A stretch of DNA of 59,500 bases from Blautia sp. (GCA_017475035.1 JAFVGK010000172.1:1-59500), one strand, 5' to 3'; shown: positions 44,260 to 54,228, counted from the stretch's first letter. A program made the numbers and translations. The notes: generated by a model not told the origin, from the letters alone.

Positions 44260-47070
44260 ATGAGAAAGAGTAAAAACAAACGGCATATTCATATCTGGCT
44301 GGTTATGTTGAGCTTCGTTGTATTACTGACGCAGCAGGCCGCATCCGTTTTGCCCATGGCATCGGCAGAAGAAGCATTTGAGACATTTGAGACCTTCGAA
44401 GCTGTTGAAGATGAAAACGATAATGTGCAGTCTTATGAAGGCTTCAATGAGGAAAACGATGGGGAATCTTACGTGGAAGATGACAGTGCTTCCTATGACG
44501 GATTCGAGGAAGTCCCATCGGCAGAGGATGAGTATTCGGAAGATGTTCCGCCCACGGCAGAATCCTATGAGGAGATTCCTGCAGATGAAACGCCGGTTCA
44601 GGAAGACAGCTTCGAAGAAACCGGATTTGTTCCATCCGGAAATGATGACTTTGAATTGGTCCAGACCGGGGAGCAGAACACCGCGCAGGAAGATCTTCCT
44701 TCTGTGCAGGAGACAGAAATCGTGCAGACGGATACTGCCGTACCTGTTGCTGTGATCCATGAAGAGACAGATATTTGGCAGGATCCGGCTGTTGAGTCAG
44801 CACAGACAGAGACACAGCCTGTTTCCGCAGAGGAACATACGGTTTCTTTTGGCGGAGATACAGTTGTCGATACCCTTGTTAAGATCTGTGTCATCCATAA
44901 AGGTGTGGGGACGCCCCTGTCAGGTGCCAGGATGCAGCTTTTAGATGGTGAGAAAAACCCTGTAAAAGAGTGGGTCAGTTCGGAAGCTGCCTTTGAGGTC
45001 ACCGGTCTTATGACGGAGAAGAAATACATCATTCATGAGATTTCCGCTCCGGAAGGCTACTTCCCGTCACAGGATGTCGAGCTTTGGCTGGATGAGGACG
45101 GCAAGGTTGATTCGACTCTTACAACCGCAAAGGGCGTAAAGGGTGAAGATGCCACGATCCTGATTGAAAACAGGGCTAAGGACGAAGCCGCTTCTCTGAC
45201 CGTTAATAAATTCCTGAAATTGGCAGATGAGGAAACCGGGGAAGAAATAGACTATGTTTCTGAGGAGGACCTTACTTTTTATGTTGCCCTTTTTGGCAGC
45301 ATCGATGAGGATGGCTGTCCCACGGATATGCTGGAAGGCAGCCGGAAAGCGATTACATTTTCCGGCACCTCTTTGGAGAGCGTCACCTATGATAATCTGG
45401 ATCCGGGTTCTGTAGTTTATCTTGCGGAAGTAAAAGAAGACGGCTCATATTATGATCTCAGACCGAACGAGCAGGATTATTTTGTCCCTTCTTATATGTT
45501 ATATGATGCCCTTTGCGAGGAAATCGAAATTGAAGAAGGTGAAAATGAATTTGACCTGACGAACTATTACGGTATGCCAATCCCGGGGGATGATCTTACC
45601 TGCACCTTGTCGCTTACCAAAAAAGTCCTTTCTCAGGACGGCGAAGAGATCGCGTGTGACGATGTCTTTTACGCAGGTATCTTTGAGGATGCAGAGCATA
45701 CAATACTTGCTTCAGATACTCTGGTTGAGAAAAACATTGTTGAATTCGCCATGGACGGTGAGTCCAGTGTGACGACAGAGATCGAGGTTTATCTTTCCGA
45801 AGAAAACAGCACGGCCGAGCTATATGTGACAGAGACAGATGAAGCCGGTACGCCGTTTGTTCCGGATATGTATGTGCTGGATGCGGATGCGGGTTCTGTT
45901 GTTTTCGACCAGGAAGAGGGAGAAACCCGGAAGGAAATGACTCTCAGCAATACTCTTTTGTCAGATGAAGCGAATGAAGAGATCAAAGGCTCCCTGATTG
46001 TCCGGAAAAACCTGGTGATGTTGGATGATGACGGCGAGCTGGAGATGAATGTTCCGATCGCTGCCCGGGATGTTTCATTTTATGTGGCTTTGTTTACGGA
46101 TGCAGAGCTGACAGAACCGGTAGAAAACAGCATACACGAGATCTCATATGATAACCAGGATTCCTCTTCAACTCAATATGATAATCTGCCCGAAGGGACA
46201 TATTATCTGGCTGAGGTGAATGAGGATGGGCAGCCGATCTCAGGAGATAATCTGGAAGGATTGTTGTATTTCCCCTCTTATGAATTGGAAGGGGAATCCA
46301 TCGAGGTTAACATCGCAGCCGGAGAGACGGAAGAAGCAGAGTTTGAAAACATATTTTTTGATTTGCCGGACGGCTTTGTCATCTCTGTTGAACTGGACGT
46401 CACGCTGGGACTGTATGACAGCGCAGAGAAGCCGCAGGCTTCCAACGACACATTTTATGCCGGGATTTTCCGGATTGACGAGGATGGGGAACTGGTTTTG
46501 GCGAATGAAGGAGTTGCTGAGGAAGACATAAGGGTTCCTGATGATATCCTGGCCTTCGATTTAGGCGGAAATTCCGAAACAACGGTTTCAACGCTCATCG
46601 CGATGACTCAGGCAGAGCTTGAAGAAGGCGTGACTTATTATATTCTGGAGACGGATGAAACGGGAACTCTTGTAGGAGATGATTTCGCTTATCAGGTAGA
46701 TATTTCCGAAGAAGGAGAGGTTTTCTTTAATACGGAAAATGTAAATCAGTCTGTGACAATTAAGAATATTGCCCTTCCCGTCCCCACAACGACGCCGGTT
46801 CCGGTAACCGCAACCCCGACTCCGACTCCTGTTATCACGTTCTGGCCGGTCTTTACGCCGACCCCTGGTTCCGGAACAGTGGTTACTGCGGTCACCGTAG
46901 CGCCAAACACAGCCCAGACACAAAACGTGACAACAAATACAACAGGCACCACAAATACGACTGTACCGGTCCGTACCGCAGATGATTCCAGGACTGGCCT
47001 CTATGTCCTTATACTCTGTGCAGCGGCAGGGACCATCCTGATTCTGGGAAGGATCAGACGAACCAGATAG
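44260..47070 (+). CDS. Large pilin/adhesin-like surface protein with repeated Cna-B/SpaA-type modules
   Basis: A 936-residue secreted protein. The signal peptide covers about 1-36; residues 37-195 are acidic and low-complexity. A SpaA-like domain (about 205-300, with GVGTPLSGARMQLLD and KKYIIHEISAPEGYF) is followed by four modules of about 130 residues starting near 310, 448, 577 and 707, alternating in type (FYVALFG/FYVALFT against FYAGIFE/FYAGIFR). A Thr/Pro-rich stalk (about 850-905) leads to a membrane helix and RIRRTR tail. No LPXTG is present; VRTADDS stands in its place before the helix. No sortase gene is in view. GGAGGCAAAAG precedes the start. Confidence 0.8.
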   Translation: MRKSKNKRHIHIWLVMLSFVVLLTQQAASVLPMASAEEAFETFETFEAVEDENDNVQSYEGFNEENDGESYVEDDSASYDGFEEVPSAEDEYSEDVPPTAESYEEIPADETPVQEDSFEETGFVPSGNDDFELVQTGEQNTAQEDLPSVQETEIVQTDTAVPVAVIHEETDIWQDPAVESAQTETQPVSAEEHTVSFGGDTVVDTLVKICVIHKGVGTPLSGARMQLLDGEKNPVKEWVSSEAAFEVTGLMTEKKYIIHEISAPEGYFPSQDVELWLDEDGKVDSTLTTAKGVKGEDATILIENRAKDEAASLTVNKFLKLADEETGEEIDYVSEEDLTFYVALFGSIDEDGCPTDMLEGSRKAITFSGTSLESVTYDNLDPGSVVYLAEVKEDGSYYDLRPNEQDYFVPSYMLYDALCEEIEIEEGENEFDLTNYYGMPIPGDDLTCTLSLTKKVLSQDGEEIACDDVFYAGIFEDAEHTILASDTLVEKNIVEFAMDGESSVTTEIEVYLSEENSTAELYVTETDEAGTPFVPDMYVLDADAGSVVFDQEEGETRKEMTLSNTLLSDEANEEIKGSLIVRKNLVMLDDDGELEMNVPIAARDVSFYVALFTDAELTEPVENSIHEISYDNQDSSSTQYDNLPEGTYYLAEVNEDGQPISGDNLEGLLYFPSYELEGESIEVNIAAGETEEAEFENIFFDLPDGFVISVELDVTLGLYDSAEKPQASNDTFYAGIFRIDEDGELVLANEGVAEEDIRVPDDILAFDLGGNSETTVSTLIAMTQAELEEGVTYYILETDETGTLVGDDFAYQVDISEEGEVFFNTENVNQSVTIKNIALPVPTTTPVPVTATPTPTPVITFWPVFTPTPGSGTVVTAVTVAPNTAQTQNVTTNTTGTTNTTVPVRTADDSRTGLYVLILCAAAGTILILGRIRRTR

Positions 47071-47100
47071 GATCGGTAACTTACTCTGATCTGTGCATAA

Positions 47101-47129
47101 TTGACAAGGCATTTCTCATCGTATATAAT
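47101..47129 (+). promoter_or_regulatory. Consensus promoter of the secreted esterase gene
   Basis: TTGACA (47101-47106), a 17-bp spacer and TATAAT (47124-47129): both boxes match the sigma-A consensus, so strong expression is expected. Confidence 0.85.
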
Positions 47130-47209
47130 AAAAACATCTGAAATGCCGATTCAAGACAGAAAAGGCAGATCAGCAGGCAGAAATATAACACCAGGAAAGG
47201 AGCCCAGCA

Positions 47210-49216
47210 ATGAAAAAACGGAAAATGATCGCTTTTCTTCTCACTTTCGCGATGATTGTCACGTCCCTGACGGCATGGAGTACGGCATATGCGGAAGAAG
47301 CTGTCGACGAGACAGCTGCAGAAGCTGTTGATGAGACTGTCGATGAGACAGCTGCGGAAACAGTTGATGAGATTGTCGATGAAGCGGCTGAAGAGGCAGC
47401 AGGAGAAACAGACGAGCTGTCTGATGCTCTGGATGCGCCGATCGAAGATTTATTGGGAGAAGCTCAGGAAGGTCTGGAGGAATTGCAGGAGGAGATTGCC
47501 CAGCAGGCTCAGGATGCTGCACAGCAGATCGAGGATGCTGTGGGAGAGGCAGAAGGCGTTATCGATGAGACACTTGCGGAGATGGAAGCGGAAGCTCAGG
47601 AAGTGATGGACGGAGCTTCTGATCTGCTTGATCAGTTCACTGACGGTCTGGAAGACGCCCAGACGGAGCTTGAGGCTGAGATCAGCGAGACAGCGGATGA
47701 GGCAGCAGCGGCAGTTGATGAGGCGGTAGAAGCAGTGGAAGAGGCAGCTCCGGAGATGGACTTTGCGGCAATGATGGCGGCAGCTGCGGAAGCAGCGGCT
47801 GCACAGGCAGAAGAGGATGCCAGGGCAGCCGAAGGAGCAGATTTCCAGGCTGAGGCAGCAGCGATTTATGTATCCGGGTATGAATGGGGTCCGGGAGTCA
47901 ACAAAGTGATCTTCACTTTGGCAGACGCTGTCGACACCGTCGATGCGGAAGGCGCGATCGTAAATACAAATTCGAATTCCCGTACGGTTACGGCGGCATA
48001 TCTGTCTGATGAAAAGGGAGAGCCGGCGGAAGGTGAATCAACCTATGTCACACTGGAACTCGAGACCAATAACTCTGTGAATGGTTCCCCGTTTGTCTAT
48101 GATTTCATGGTTACCTTCATGAACCATTGGGCAGACACTTATCCGGTTATTGCCTGCTTCAAAGCCGGCGGCCAGACCGTAGGATTTAACGGAGACTGTA
48201 TCGACAGCAGGATTTGTCCCTCTGCCGAAGCGTTTGCGAACCGCGGAGAGCATACCGGTGATTATGTCAACCCGATGACCGGGGAAACAGAAAGCATTAC
48301 TCTTCGTTATGCCGCTTATGAACCGGAAGCGCTTGTCAATGACGGCGCCAAAAATCCGCTGATCATCTGGCTCCATGGCCAGGGCGAGGGCGGTACGGAT
48401 CCTGATATCGTACTTCTCGGCAATGAGGTGACTGCACTTTCCGAAGAGCCGATCCAGGGCTACTTTACGACCGAGGGCGGAGCAAATGGAGCATACGTAC
48501 TTGTCGTTCAGGCTGAGACCTACTGGATGGACGGCGGCGACGGAACGAACGGCGCCGGAGACAACGATTCCCGTTACACGGAAGCTCTTATGGATGCGAT
48601 CCAGAAGTATGTGGACAGCAATGAAGACCTTGATACCAATCGGATTTATCTTGGCGGCTGCTCCAACGGCGGTTATATGACCGTAAATATGCTTGTCAGC
48701 TATCCGGACTATTGGGCGGCAGCCTATCCGAACTGCGAGGCCTATGCTTTCTATCAGTTCGCTTCAGCCGAAGGCGACGGTTCCGCAATGGGCGGCGAGA
48801 ATAGCTTTGGCGCATCCCAGGAGCGCTGGATGACGGAAGAAAAGATCGAAGCGATCAAGGATATTCCGATCTGGTTTGCGCAGTCTGCAGACGACACGAT
48901 AGTCATTCCTGCCGCGTTTGGACTTCCGACCTATCAGGCGCTTCTGAAAGCGGGAGCTGCTAACGTCTGGTTCTCTCTGTTTGAGACGATCCAGGGCGTA
49001 GACGATCCGACAGCCCAGTACATGGGACATTGGGTATGGTGCTATCTGTTCAACGACTGCATTACCAAGGTTCAGGATCCGGCTGCGATTGTTGAGGCTG
49101 AGGATGAAAGCTATGGCTTCGTTCCCTCAAATGACGGCGGCGGAAGCATCAGCGCAGTTGTGGATGGTGTCACCTATGACAATATCTTTGCATGGATGAA
49201 CGCACAGTCTAAATAA
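47210..49216 (+). CDS. Secreted alpha/beta-hydrolase (esterase/PHB depolymerase-like) with acidic N-terminal extension
   Basis: A 668-residue extracellular hydrolase. The signal peptide ends near residue 28 (AYA before EE). Residues about 29-215 are Ala/Glu/Asp-rich with repeats such as VDETAAE and long amphipathic helical stretches, probably a spacer or cell-surface-associating segment. The catalytic part has NPLIIWLHGQGEGGTD (oxyanion region) and the nucleophile elbow GGCSNGGY (Ser near residue 485), followed by PIWFAQSADDTIV with the probable acid; the His may lie in MGHWVW. Such proteins act as feruloyl/acetyl esterases or peptidases. CAGGAAAGGAG precedes the start. The convergent pseudouridine synthase gene ends 7 bp away. 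Confidence 0.8.
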   Translation: MKKRKMIAFLLTFAMIVTSLTAWSTAYAEEAVDETAAEAVDETVDETAAETVDEIVDEAAEEAAGETDELSDALDAPIEDLLGEAQEGLEELQEEIAQQAQDAAQQIEDAVGEAEGVIDETLAEMEAEAQEVMDGASDLLDQFTDGLEDAQTELEAEISETADEAAAAVDEAVEAVEEAAPEMDFAAMMAAAAEAAAAQAEEDARAAEGADFQAEAAAIYVSGYEWGPGVNKVIFTLADAVDTVDAEGAIVNTNSNSRTVTAAYLSDEKGEPAEGESTYVTLELETNNSVNGSPFVYDFMVTFMNHWADTYPVIACFKAGGQTVGFNGDCIDSRICPSAEAFANRGEHTGDYVNPMTGETESITLRYAAYEPEALVNDGAKNPLIIWLHGQGEGGTDPDIVLLGNEVTALSEEPIQGYFTTEGGANGAYVLVVQAETYWMDGGDGTNGAGDNDSRYTEALMDAIQKYVDSNEDLDTNRIYLGGCSNGGYMTVNMLVSYPDYWAAAYPNCEAYAFYQFASAEGDGSAMGGENSFGASQERWMTEEKIEAIKDIPIWFAQSADDTIVIPAAFGLPTYQALLKAGAANVWFSLFETIQGVDDPTAQYMGHWVWCYLFNDCITKVQDPAAIVEAEDESYGFVPSNDGGGSISAVVDGVTYDNIFAWMNAQSK

Positions 49217-49223
49217 CCGTTTC

Positions 49224-50120
49224 TTAAAAACTGTCTTGATTAAAAACGTTTTCCATATCCTTGGGCAGGGGAGATGTAAAGCTTAGCGGTTCACCTGTGA
49301 TCGGGTGGCGGAAGCTGAGCCGGTGAGCGTGCAGTGCCTGGCGGGAGATCTTTTCCATGTCAGGATTGTAAAGATAATCCCCGATCAGTGGAAAACCAAG
49401 GTATTTCATATGGATGCGGATTTGATGGGTACGGCCTGTCTCCAGGACTAAGGAGACAAGGCTGTACCCGTTTTTTTCATATAACAGCTGATAGTGCGTT
49501 ACCGCGCGTTCTCCGTTCACATTATCCACTGTTCTCTCAATGATGCTCCCTTCCTTACGCCCCAGAGGAACATCCACCGTGCCTGAAGGAGGCGTGAGTC
49601 TTCCCTTTACAATGGCAAGATATTCCCGGTGGATTTCCCGTTTTGATCCCATCACAGAAAGAATATTTGCGGAAACCATATGCTTAGCCACGACCGTAAG
49701 CCCGGAGGTATCCCGATCCAGCCTGTTTGAACATCTGAAGACAAAGTTTTCTCCCTTTTCCCGGAAATAGCAGGTCAAAGCATTTGCCAGGGTATTGTCA
49801 TAATTTAAGATCGAAGGGTGAATCGGCATTCCTGCAGCCTTATCCACTACCATAAGATCTTCATCCTCATATATGATCGAAAGAGGAAGATTTGTTGCAG
49901 GGATCTCTGACCGCTGCATATCCTGAATATGGACAGACAGCAGATCCCCCTCCCGCAGAACCTGATTCATGCGTTGAAAACGTCCGCCAACCTGTACGCT
50001 CATCGGGATTTTTTTCAATTCTACCAGATTCTGCCTGGAAAATCCTTTCCTGCGCAAGTACTGCTCCGTACGTAAACCGGCATCTTCCTTTTGAATTTCA
50101 TATTGCAGCCATCTTTCCAA
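49224..50120 (-). CDS. RluA-family pseudouridine synthase
   Basis: Isomerises specific uridines in rRNA or tRNA. The 298-residue product has an N-terminal S4-like RNA-binding region (QKEDAGLRTEQYLRRKGFSRQNLVELKK split over 9-36) and the catalytic domain with SNRLDRDTSGLTVVAK, whose Asp is the nucleophile, and GRTHQIRIHMKYLGFPLIGD. The start is TTG, with AAGGAG about 11 nt upstream; no ATG fits the frame. The exact position modified (RluD- or RluC-like) cannot be told. Confidence 0.9.
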   Translation of the reverse strand: MERWLQYEIQKEDAGLRTEQYLRRKGFSRQNLVELKKIPMSVQVGGRFQRMNQVLREGDLLSVHIQDMQRSEIPATNLPLSIIYEDEDLMVVDKAAGMPIHPSILNYDNTLANALTCYFREKGENFVFRCSNRLDRDTSGLTVVAKHMVSANILSVMGSKREIHREYLAIVKGRLTPPSGTVDVPLGRKEGSIIERTVDNVNGERAVTHYQLLYEKNGYSLVSLVLETGRTHQIRIHMKYLGFPLIGDYLYNPDMEKISRQALHAHRLSFRHPITGEPLSFTSPLPKDMENVFNQDSF

Positions 50121-50206
50121 AGTCCTGACATCTCCTTCTTATGATTTCGGAATCCTGAAAGATCCCTCTGTGTTCTACCATTACAAAATCTTAGTGTCAA
50201 GGTATC

Positions 50207-50235
50207 TTGATGATAAAATGTTTCTGTGCTATCAT
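50207..50235 (+). promoter_or_regulatory. Promoter of the GH94 phosphorylase gene
   Basis: TTGATG (50207-50212), a 17-bp spacer and TATCAT (50230-50235). Confidence 0.65.
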
Positions 50236-50321
50236 AAGACCATATGATTCAGGCGTCAAAAGGTCATGCAAAAAGGAATGGATACCTGGACTCAATCTAT
50301 TCACATAGCAGGAGACTGATT

Positions 50322-52727
50322 ATGAACTACGGTTATTTTGACACACAGAACCGGGAATATGTGATTACCCGTCCCGACACTCCCTCCCCCTGGGCGAACT
50401 ATCTGGGGTCGCCGGACTATGGCGCATTGATTTCCAACAATGCGGGGGGCTACAGCTTTGTTAAATCCGGAGCAAACGGAAGAATTCTGCGATACGTTTT
50501 TGACGGCAGCGACCGTCCCGGAAGGTATATCTATCTTCGGGACAACGACACAAAAGACTACTGGTCCGCATCCTGGCAGCCGGTAGGAAAGGATCTGGCC
50601 CTTTACAGATCCGAATGTCGGCATGGTCTGGGTTATACGAAGCTCAAAGCTGACTATGACGGTATTCGGTCCGAGGCGGCCTATTATGTTCCGATGGGCA
50701 AAGACCATGAAGTCTGGGAGCTTGCTGTCACAAATCATTCAGATAAGAAAAGAAGTCTGACTGTCACCGGTTACGCAGAATTTACCAATCAAAGCAACTA
50801 TGAGCAGGATCAGGTTAACCTTCAATATTCCAGGTATATTACCCGGACCCGGTTCTGCGAAAACAGGATACTTCAGTTGATCCATGGCAATATGGAGGAT
50901 GTGGACGAAGAGAAAAAGAACGGACATGAAGTGGAGGTACGCTTCTTTGGCCTGGCAGGTGCAGGCGTGGCCAGCTATTGCGGGGATAAAGCCCTGTTTC
51001 TCGGAAACTATCATTCTTATCATAACCCTGTCGGCGTAGAGTCCGGAGATCTCGGCAACATACTTAACTACAATGAATATGGCTGTGGGGCTCTCTCTTC
51101 GGTTATCGAGCTTCTTCCCGGTCAGACAACCAGGCTTATTTTTGTGCTGGGAATGAAATCAGATCAGGAAGCTGCCCGGATACTGTCCGGCTATGAAAAG
51201 AAGAATACATGTGCCGAAGAGCTTGCCGGGCTGCGGGAATATTGGAAAGAAAAGCTCTCCCATTTTCATGTACATACGCCCTGCCCGGAATTTGATGAGA
51301 TGATCAATACCTGGAATGCTTATAATTGCTTCATGACCTTTATCTGGTCAAGAGCAGCTTCCTTCACTTACTGTGGCCTGCGCAACGGCTATGGTTATCG
51401 GGACACCGTGCAGGATATCCAGGGCATTCTTCACCTGGATCCCGAGATGGCAGCAGGTAAAATCCGGTTCATGCTGTCTGCCCAGGCAGATAATGGCGGA
51501 GGACTTCCGCTGGTGAAATTTACTCACAATCCCGGCCAGGAAGATACGCCTGACGATGATTCCTATGTAAGGGAAACCGGTCATCCGGCATATCGCGCGG
51601 ACGATGCCCTATGGCTGTTTCCGACCGTTTATAAATATATCGCCGAGACAGGCAATCTTGGTTTCCTCGATGAAGTGATTCCTTACGCGAATCGCTCGGA
51701 GGATACCGTTTATGACCATCTGAAACGCGCACTCCGTTTTTCCGCGGAACGACTGGGACCTCATGGCATGCCGGCAGGACTTTACGCGGACTGGAATGAT
51801 TGCCTGCGGCTTGGAAAAAACGGGGAATCCACCTTCGTCGCCTTTCAGTATTTCTTAGCGATGACCCGGATGAAAGAGTTTGCGGCAGTGCGCGGGGACG
51901 AGGAATACATTTCTTTTCTGGAACGGGAACTGGAAAAACTCGGAAATCTCCTGCACAAAGAGTGCTGGAATGAGGACAGATTTATACGCGGTTTTACGGA
52001 GGACGGGGCTGTCATAGGAAAGAGGGATGACGCCGAAGCAAATCTCTGGCTGAATCCCCAGACCTGGGCAGTCATAAGCGGGCTCGCAGGCAAAGAGGAA
52101 GCGCAGCTGGCAATGCAAAATGTTTATGACAGGCTCAATACCGCCTATGGAGCGATCCTCATGGATCCGCCGTACCATCTGGACGCTTTTCCGGGAGCCC
52201 TTGCTGTGATCTATAATGCCGGAACAAAAGAAAACGCAGGTATTTTTTCTCAGTCCCAGGGCTGGCTGGTTCTCGCGGAGGCACTTTTGGGAAACGGGGA
52301 CAGAGCCTTTGCATACTGGAAAGAGAATGCGCCGTCTATGCAGAATGACCAGGCGGAAATACGAAAGCTGGAGCCCTATTGTTACGGTCAGTTTACCGAA
52401 GGCAAGGCAAGTCCGCATTTTGGCAGATCTCATGTTCACTGGCTGACGGGTACGGCTTCTACGATGATGGTGGGAAGCGTGGAAGGTATTCTGGGAATGC
52501 GGCCGGATCCTTATGGCATTCACATATCTCCGTCACTGCCCTCCGGTTGGGAACAGGCAGAAATCGACAGGATTTTCAGAGGACATCATCTGCATATCCT
52601 GATCCGGAATCCGGATCACAGGCAAAGCGGCTGCAGAAGCCTTACGGTAAATGGCCTTGAGATGAAGGATGATTATATCCCGGCGGAGCTTTTGGCGGAC
52701 GAGAATGTAATAATACTGAAGCTGTAA
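50322..52727 (+). CDS. GH94 family glycoside phosphorylase (cellobiose/chitobiose phosphorylase-like)
   Basis: Cytosolic enzyme that splits a beta-linked disaccharide with phosphate to give a sugar 1-phosphate and saves ATP. The 801-residue product starts MNYGYFDTQNREYVITRP, as in cellobiose and diacetylchitobiose phosphorylases, and has GYRDTVQD and the catalytic Asp at about residue 490 in ADWNDCLRLG. HWLTGTASTMM and ILGMRPDPYGIHISPSLPSGW follow in family order. No signal peptide. The ATG at 50322 follows AGGAGACTGATT; the in-frame ATG at 50244 lacks a ribosome-binding site. Cellobiose is a reasonable guess but the substrate is open within GH94. Confidence 0.87.
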   Translation: MNYGYFDTQNREYVITRPDTPSPWANYLGSPDYGALISNNAGGYSFVKSGANGRILRYVFDGSDRPGRYIYLRDNDTKDYWSASWQPVGKDLALYRSECRHGLGYTKLKADYDGIRSEAAYYVPMGKDHEVWELAVTNHSDKKRSLTVTGYAEFTNQSNYEQDQVNLQYSRYITRTRFCENRILQLIHGNMEDVDEEKKNGHEVEVRFFGLAGAGVASYCGDKALFLGNYHSYHNPVGVESGDLGNILNYNEYGCGALSSVIELLPGQTTRLIFVLGMKSDQEAARILSGYEKKNTCAEELAGLREYWKEKLSHFHVHTPCPEFDEMINTWNAYNCFMTFIWSRAASFTYCGLRNGYGYRDTVQDIQGILHLDPEMAAGKIRFMLSAQADNGGGLPLVKFTHNPGQEDTPDDDSYVRETGHPAYRADDALWLFPTVYKYIAETGNLGFLDEVIPYANRSEDTVYDHLKRALRFSAERLGPHGMPAGLYADWNDCLRLGKNGESTFVAFQYFLAMTRMKEFAAVRGDEEYISFLERELEKLGNLLHKECWNEDRFIRGFTEDGAVIGKRDDAEANLWLNPQTWAVISGLAGKEEAQLAMQNVYDRLNTAYGAILMDPPYHLDAFPGALAVIYNAGTKENAGIFSQSQGWLVLAEALLGNGDRAFAYWKENAPSMQNDQAEIRKLEPYCYGQFTEGKASPHFGRSHVHWLTGTASTMMVGSVEGILGMRPDPYGIHISPSLPSGWEQAEIDRIFRGHHLHILIRNPDHRQSGCRSLTVNGLEMKDDYIPAELLADENVIILKL

Positions 52728-52917
52728 ATGTAAATCGGATGTTATTCAGACAACAAAAGGCCATGCAGGCTGTCATCGGAAAAATGACGGTGAAATATAT
52801 GTTACAGAAGCAGAAATGTTATATGATATATTAAACAAAACTATGCCGTTTGAGGCATTCTTTGGGATTTTTCCTTTTTTTGCAACCATATTTCTATTCA
52901 AAGGGGGAGAGTTAGAC

Positions 52918-54228
52918 ATGAAGACAAAGAAAAGAGGGCTTACATTACTTGCTGTTGCTTTGGCTGTAGTCGGTCTTGGCCTCATGAGTCAGACTGCTTT
53001 TGCAGAGGACTATGAGTATGCGGCATTTCCCGCTCCGACCGTAAATGTAACCCAGATTGCTTATGAAGCGCCGTTGGATACGGATGCAGGCGTAAACGCG
53101 ATCACCATTGTCCCTGGCGGCCGTGTTTTTGCACCGTTTACCGGTACGATCGCTTTTATTGATCCGAAAGCAGGATATGTCCTTTTCCAGAGTGACAGCA
53201 AGGTTCGTTACGCGGATGGTACGCTGGCTTTCATGACCATGGCGTTCATGAACGACAACAATGTTGCGGATTTGTACGTAGGTCAGAAAATTGCCCAGTA
53301 TCAGAATTTTTATGATGCGGGAAATCTGGTAAACGGCAAGAAAGTAAAAGGCACGCCGCAGGTGAATATCAGTATTTTCCGTGGAAAAGTCAATGCGCCG
53401 TCTGTTTATGGCCAGGGAAAATATCTTGCATACAAGGCGCTGTATATTTCCGAGAAGACCAAGGGTGTCGTAAGCTATGGCGCAGTCAGTGCCGGGCATC
53501 AGATTACCAATGGCGGGGAGAGCGACTGGGCAGGACTTTGGACAGCAGCTCCTTCGGAAAAGGATGCTGATAAGGCATACGGATATCCGACGATCTCCAA
53601 TGCAAATGCTCCGGCAAAAACCATCAAAAGAGGCAGCGTATTTATGATCCGCGGGACGATTTCCTCCCAAAGCCTGATCCAGAAGGTCCGCGTAGGCGTA
53701 TTCCATGACAAGAAGGGAACGAATCCGGCTACGGCAAGGCAGGTGACAGTCGGCTCAAGAACATACAATATCGCATACCTGGATCCGTATATTGAATTCG
53801 ATAGATTACCTGTAGGTTCATATTATTATATTGTTGCGGCAAAGAATGCGGTTGGATCAAAAATCCTGGTTCGCAAAGCTTTTAAGGTAACCGGCTCCAA
53901 TTCCGGCACCGGTTCATACGCAAAGATCACCGGCGCAAATTATCCCAGCGGTACAATTCGCTATGGCGCCTTTTTCTCCATCAGAGGCACCGTGAGTTCT
54001 ACTACAAAGCTGACGAAGGTAACCGCAGGAGTTTATACCAACAGCGATGCGACCGGAATGAGGACAGGTATGTCCATGAATCCGAATGCAAAAACTTTCA
54101 GCCTTACGAGATTGGATGATTATGTCTACTTTAATAAACTTCCGAGAGGAAGATATTATTACATTGTAACCGCCACGAACGGATATGGCACAAAAATGCT
54201 GCTTCGTAAAGCCTTTACAGTAGCCTGA
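52918..54228 (+). CDS. Secreted protein with degenerate M23-like domain and two Ig-like modules
   Basis: A 436-residue secreted protein with signal peptide (about 1-29, ending AFA). Residues about 55-165 resemble a lysostaphin-type M23 peptidase barrel (APFTGTIAFID, KVRYADGT, FMNDNNVADLYVGQKI), but the His/Asp zinc ligands expected in the HDND and NHVH positions read NDNN and QVNI, so it is probably not a peptidase. Two similar modules of about 95 residues follow (starting near 220 and 340), each with AP/YPSGTI, RGTISS/RGTVSS and YYYIVAA/YYYIVTA segments, as in lachnospiral cell-wall hydrolases. AAAGGGGGAGAG precedes the ATG. A cell-wall binding or structural role is my inference. Confidence 0.75.
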   Translation: MKTKKRGLTLLAVALAVVGLGLMSQTAFAEDYEYAAFPAPTVNVTQIAYEAPLDTDAGVNAITIVPGGRVFAPFTGTIAFIDPKAGYVLFQSDSKVRYADGTLAFMTMAFMNDNNVADLYVGQKIAQYQNFYDAGNLVNGKKVKGTPQVNISIFRGKVNAPSVYGQGKYLAYKALYISEKTKGVVSYGAVSAGHQITNGGESDWAGLWTAAPSEKDADKAYGYPTISNANAPAKTIKRGSVFMIRGTISSQSLIQKVRVGVFHDKKGTNPATARQVTVGSRTYNIAYLDPYIEFDRLPVGSYYYIVAAKNAVGSKILVRKAFKVTGSNSGTGSYAKITGANYPSGTIRYGAFFSIRGTVSSTTKLTKVTAGVYTNSDATGMRTGMSMNPNAKTFSLTRLDDYVYFNKLPRGRYYYIVTATNGYGTKMLLRKAFTVA

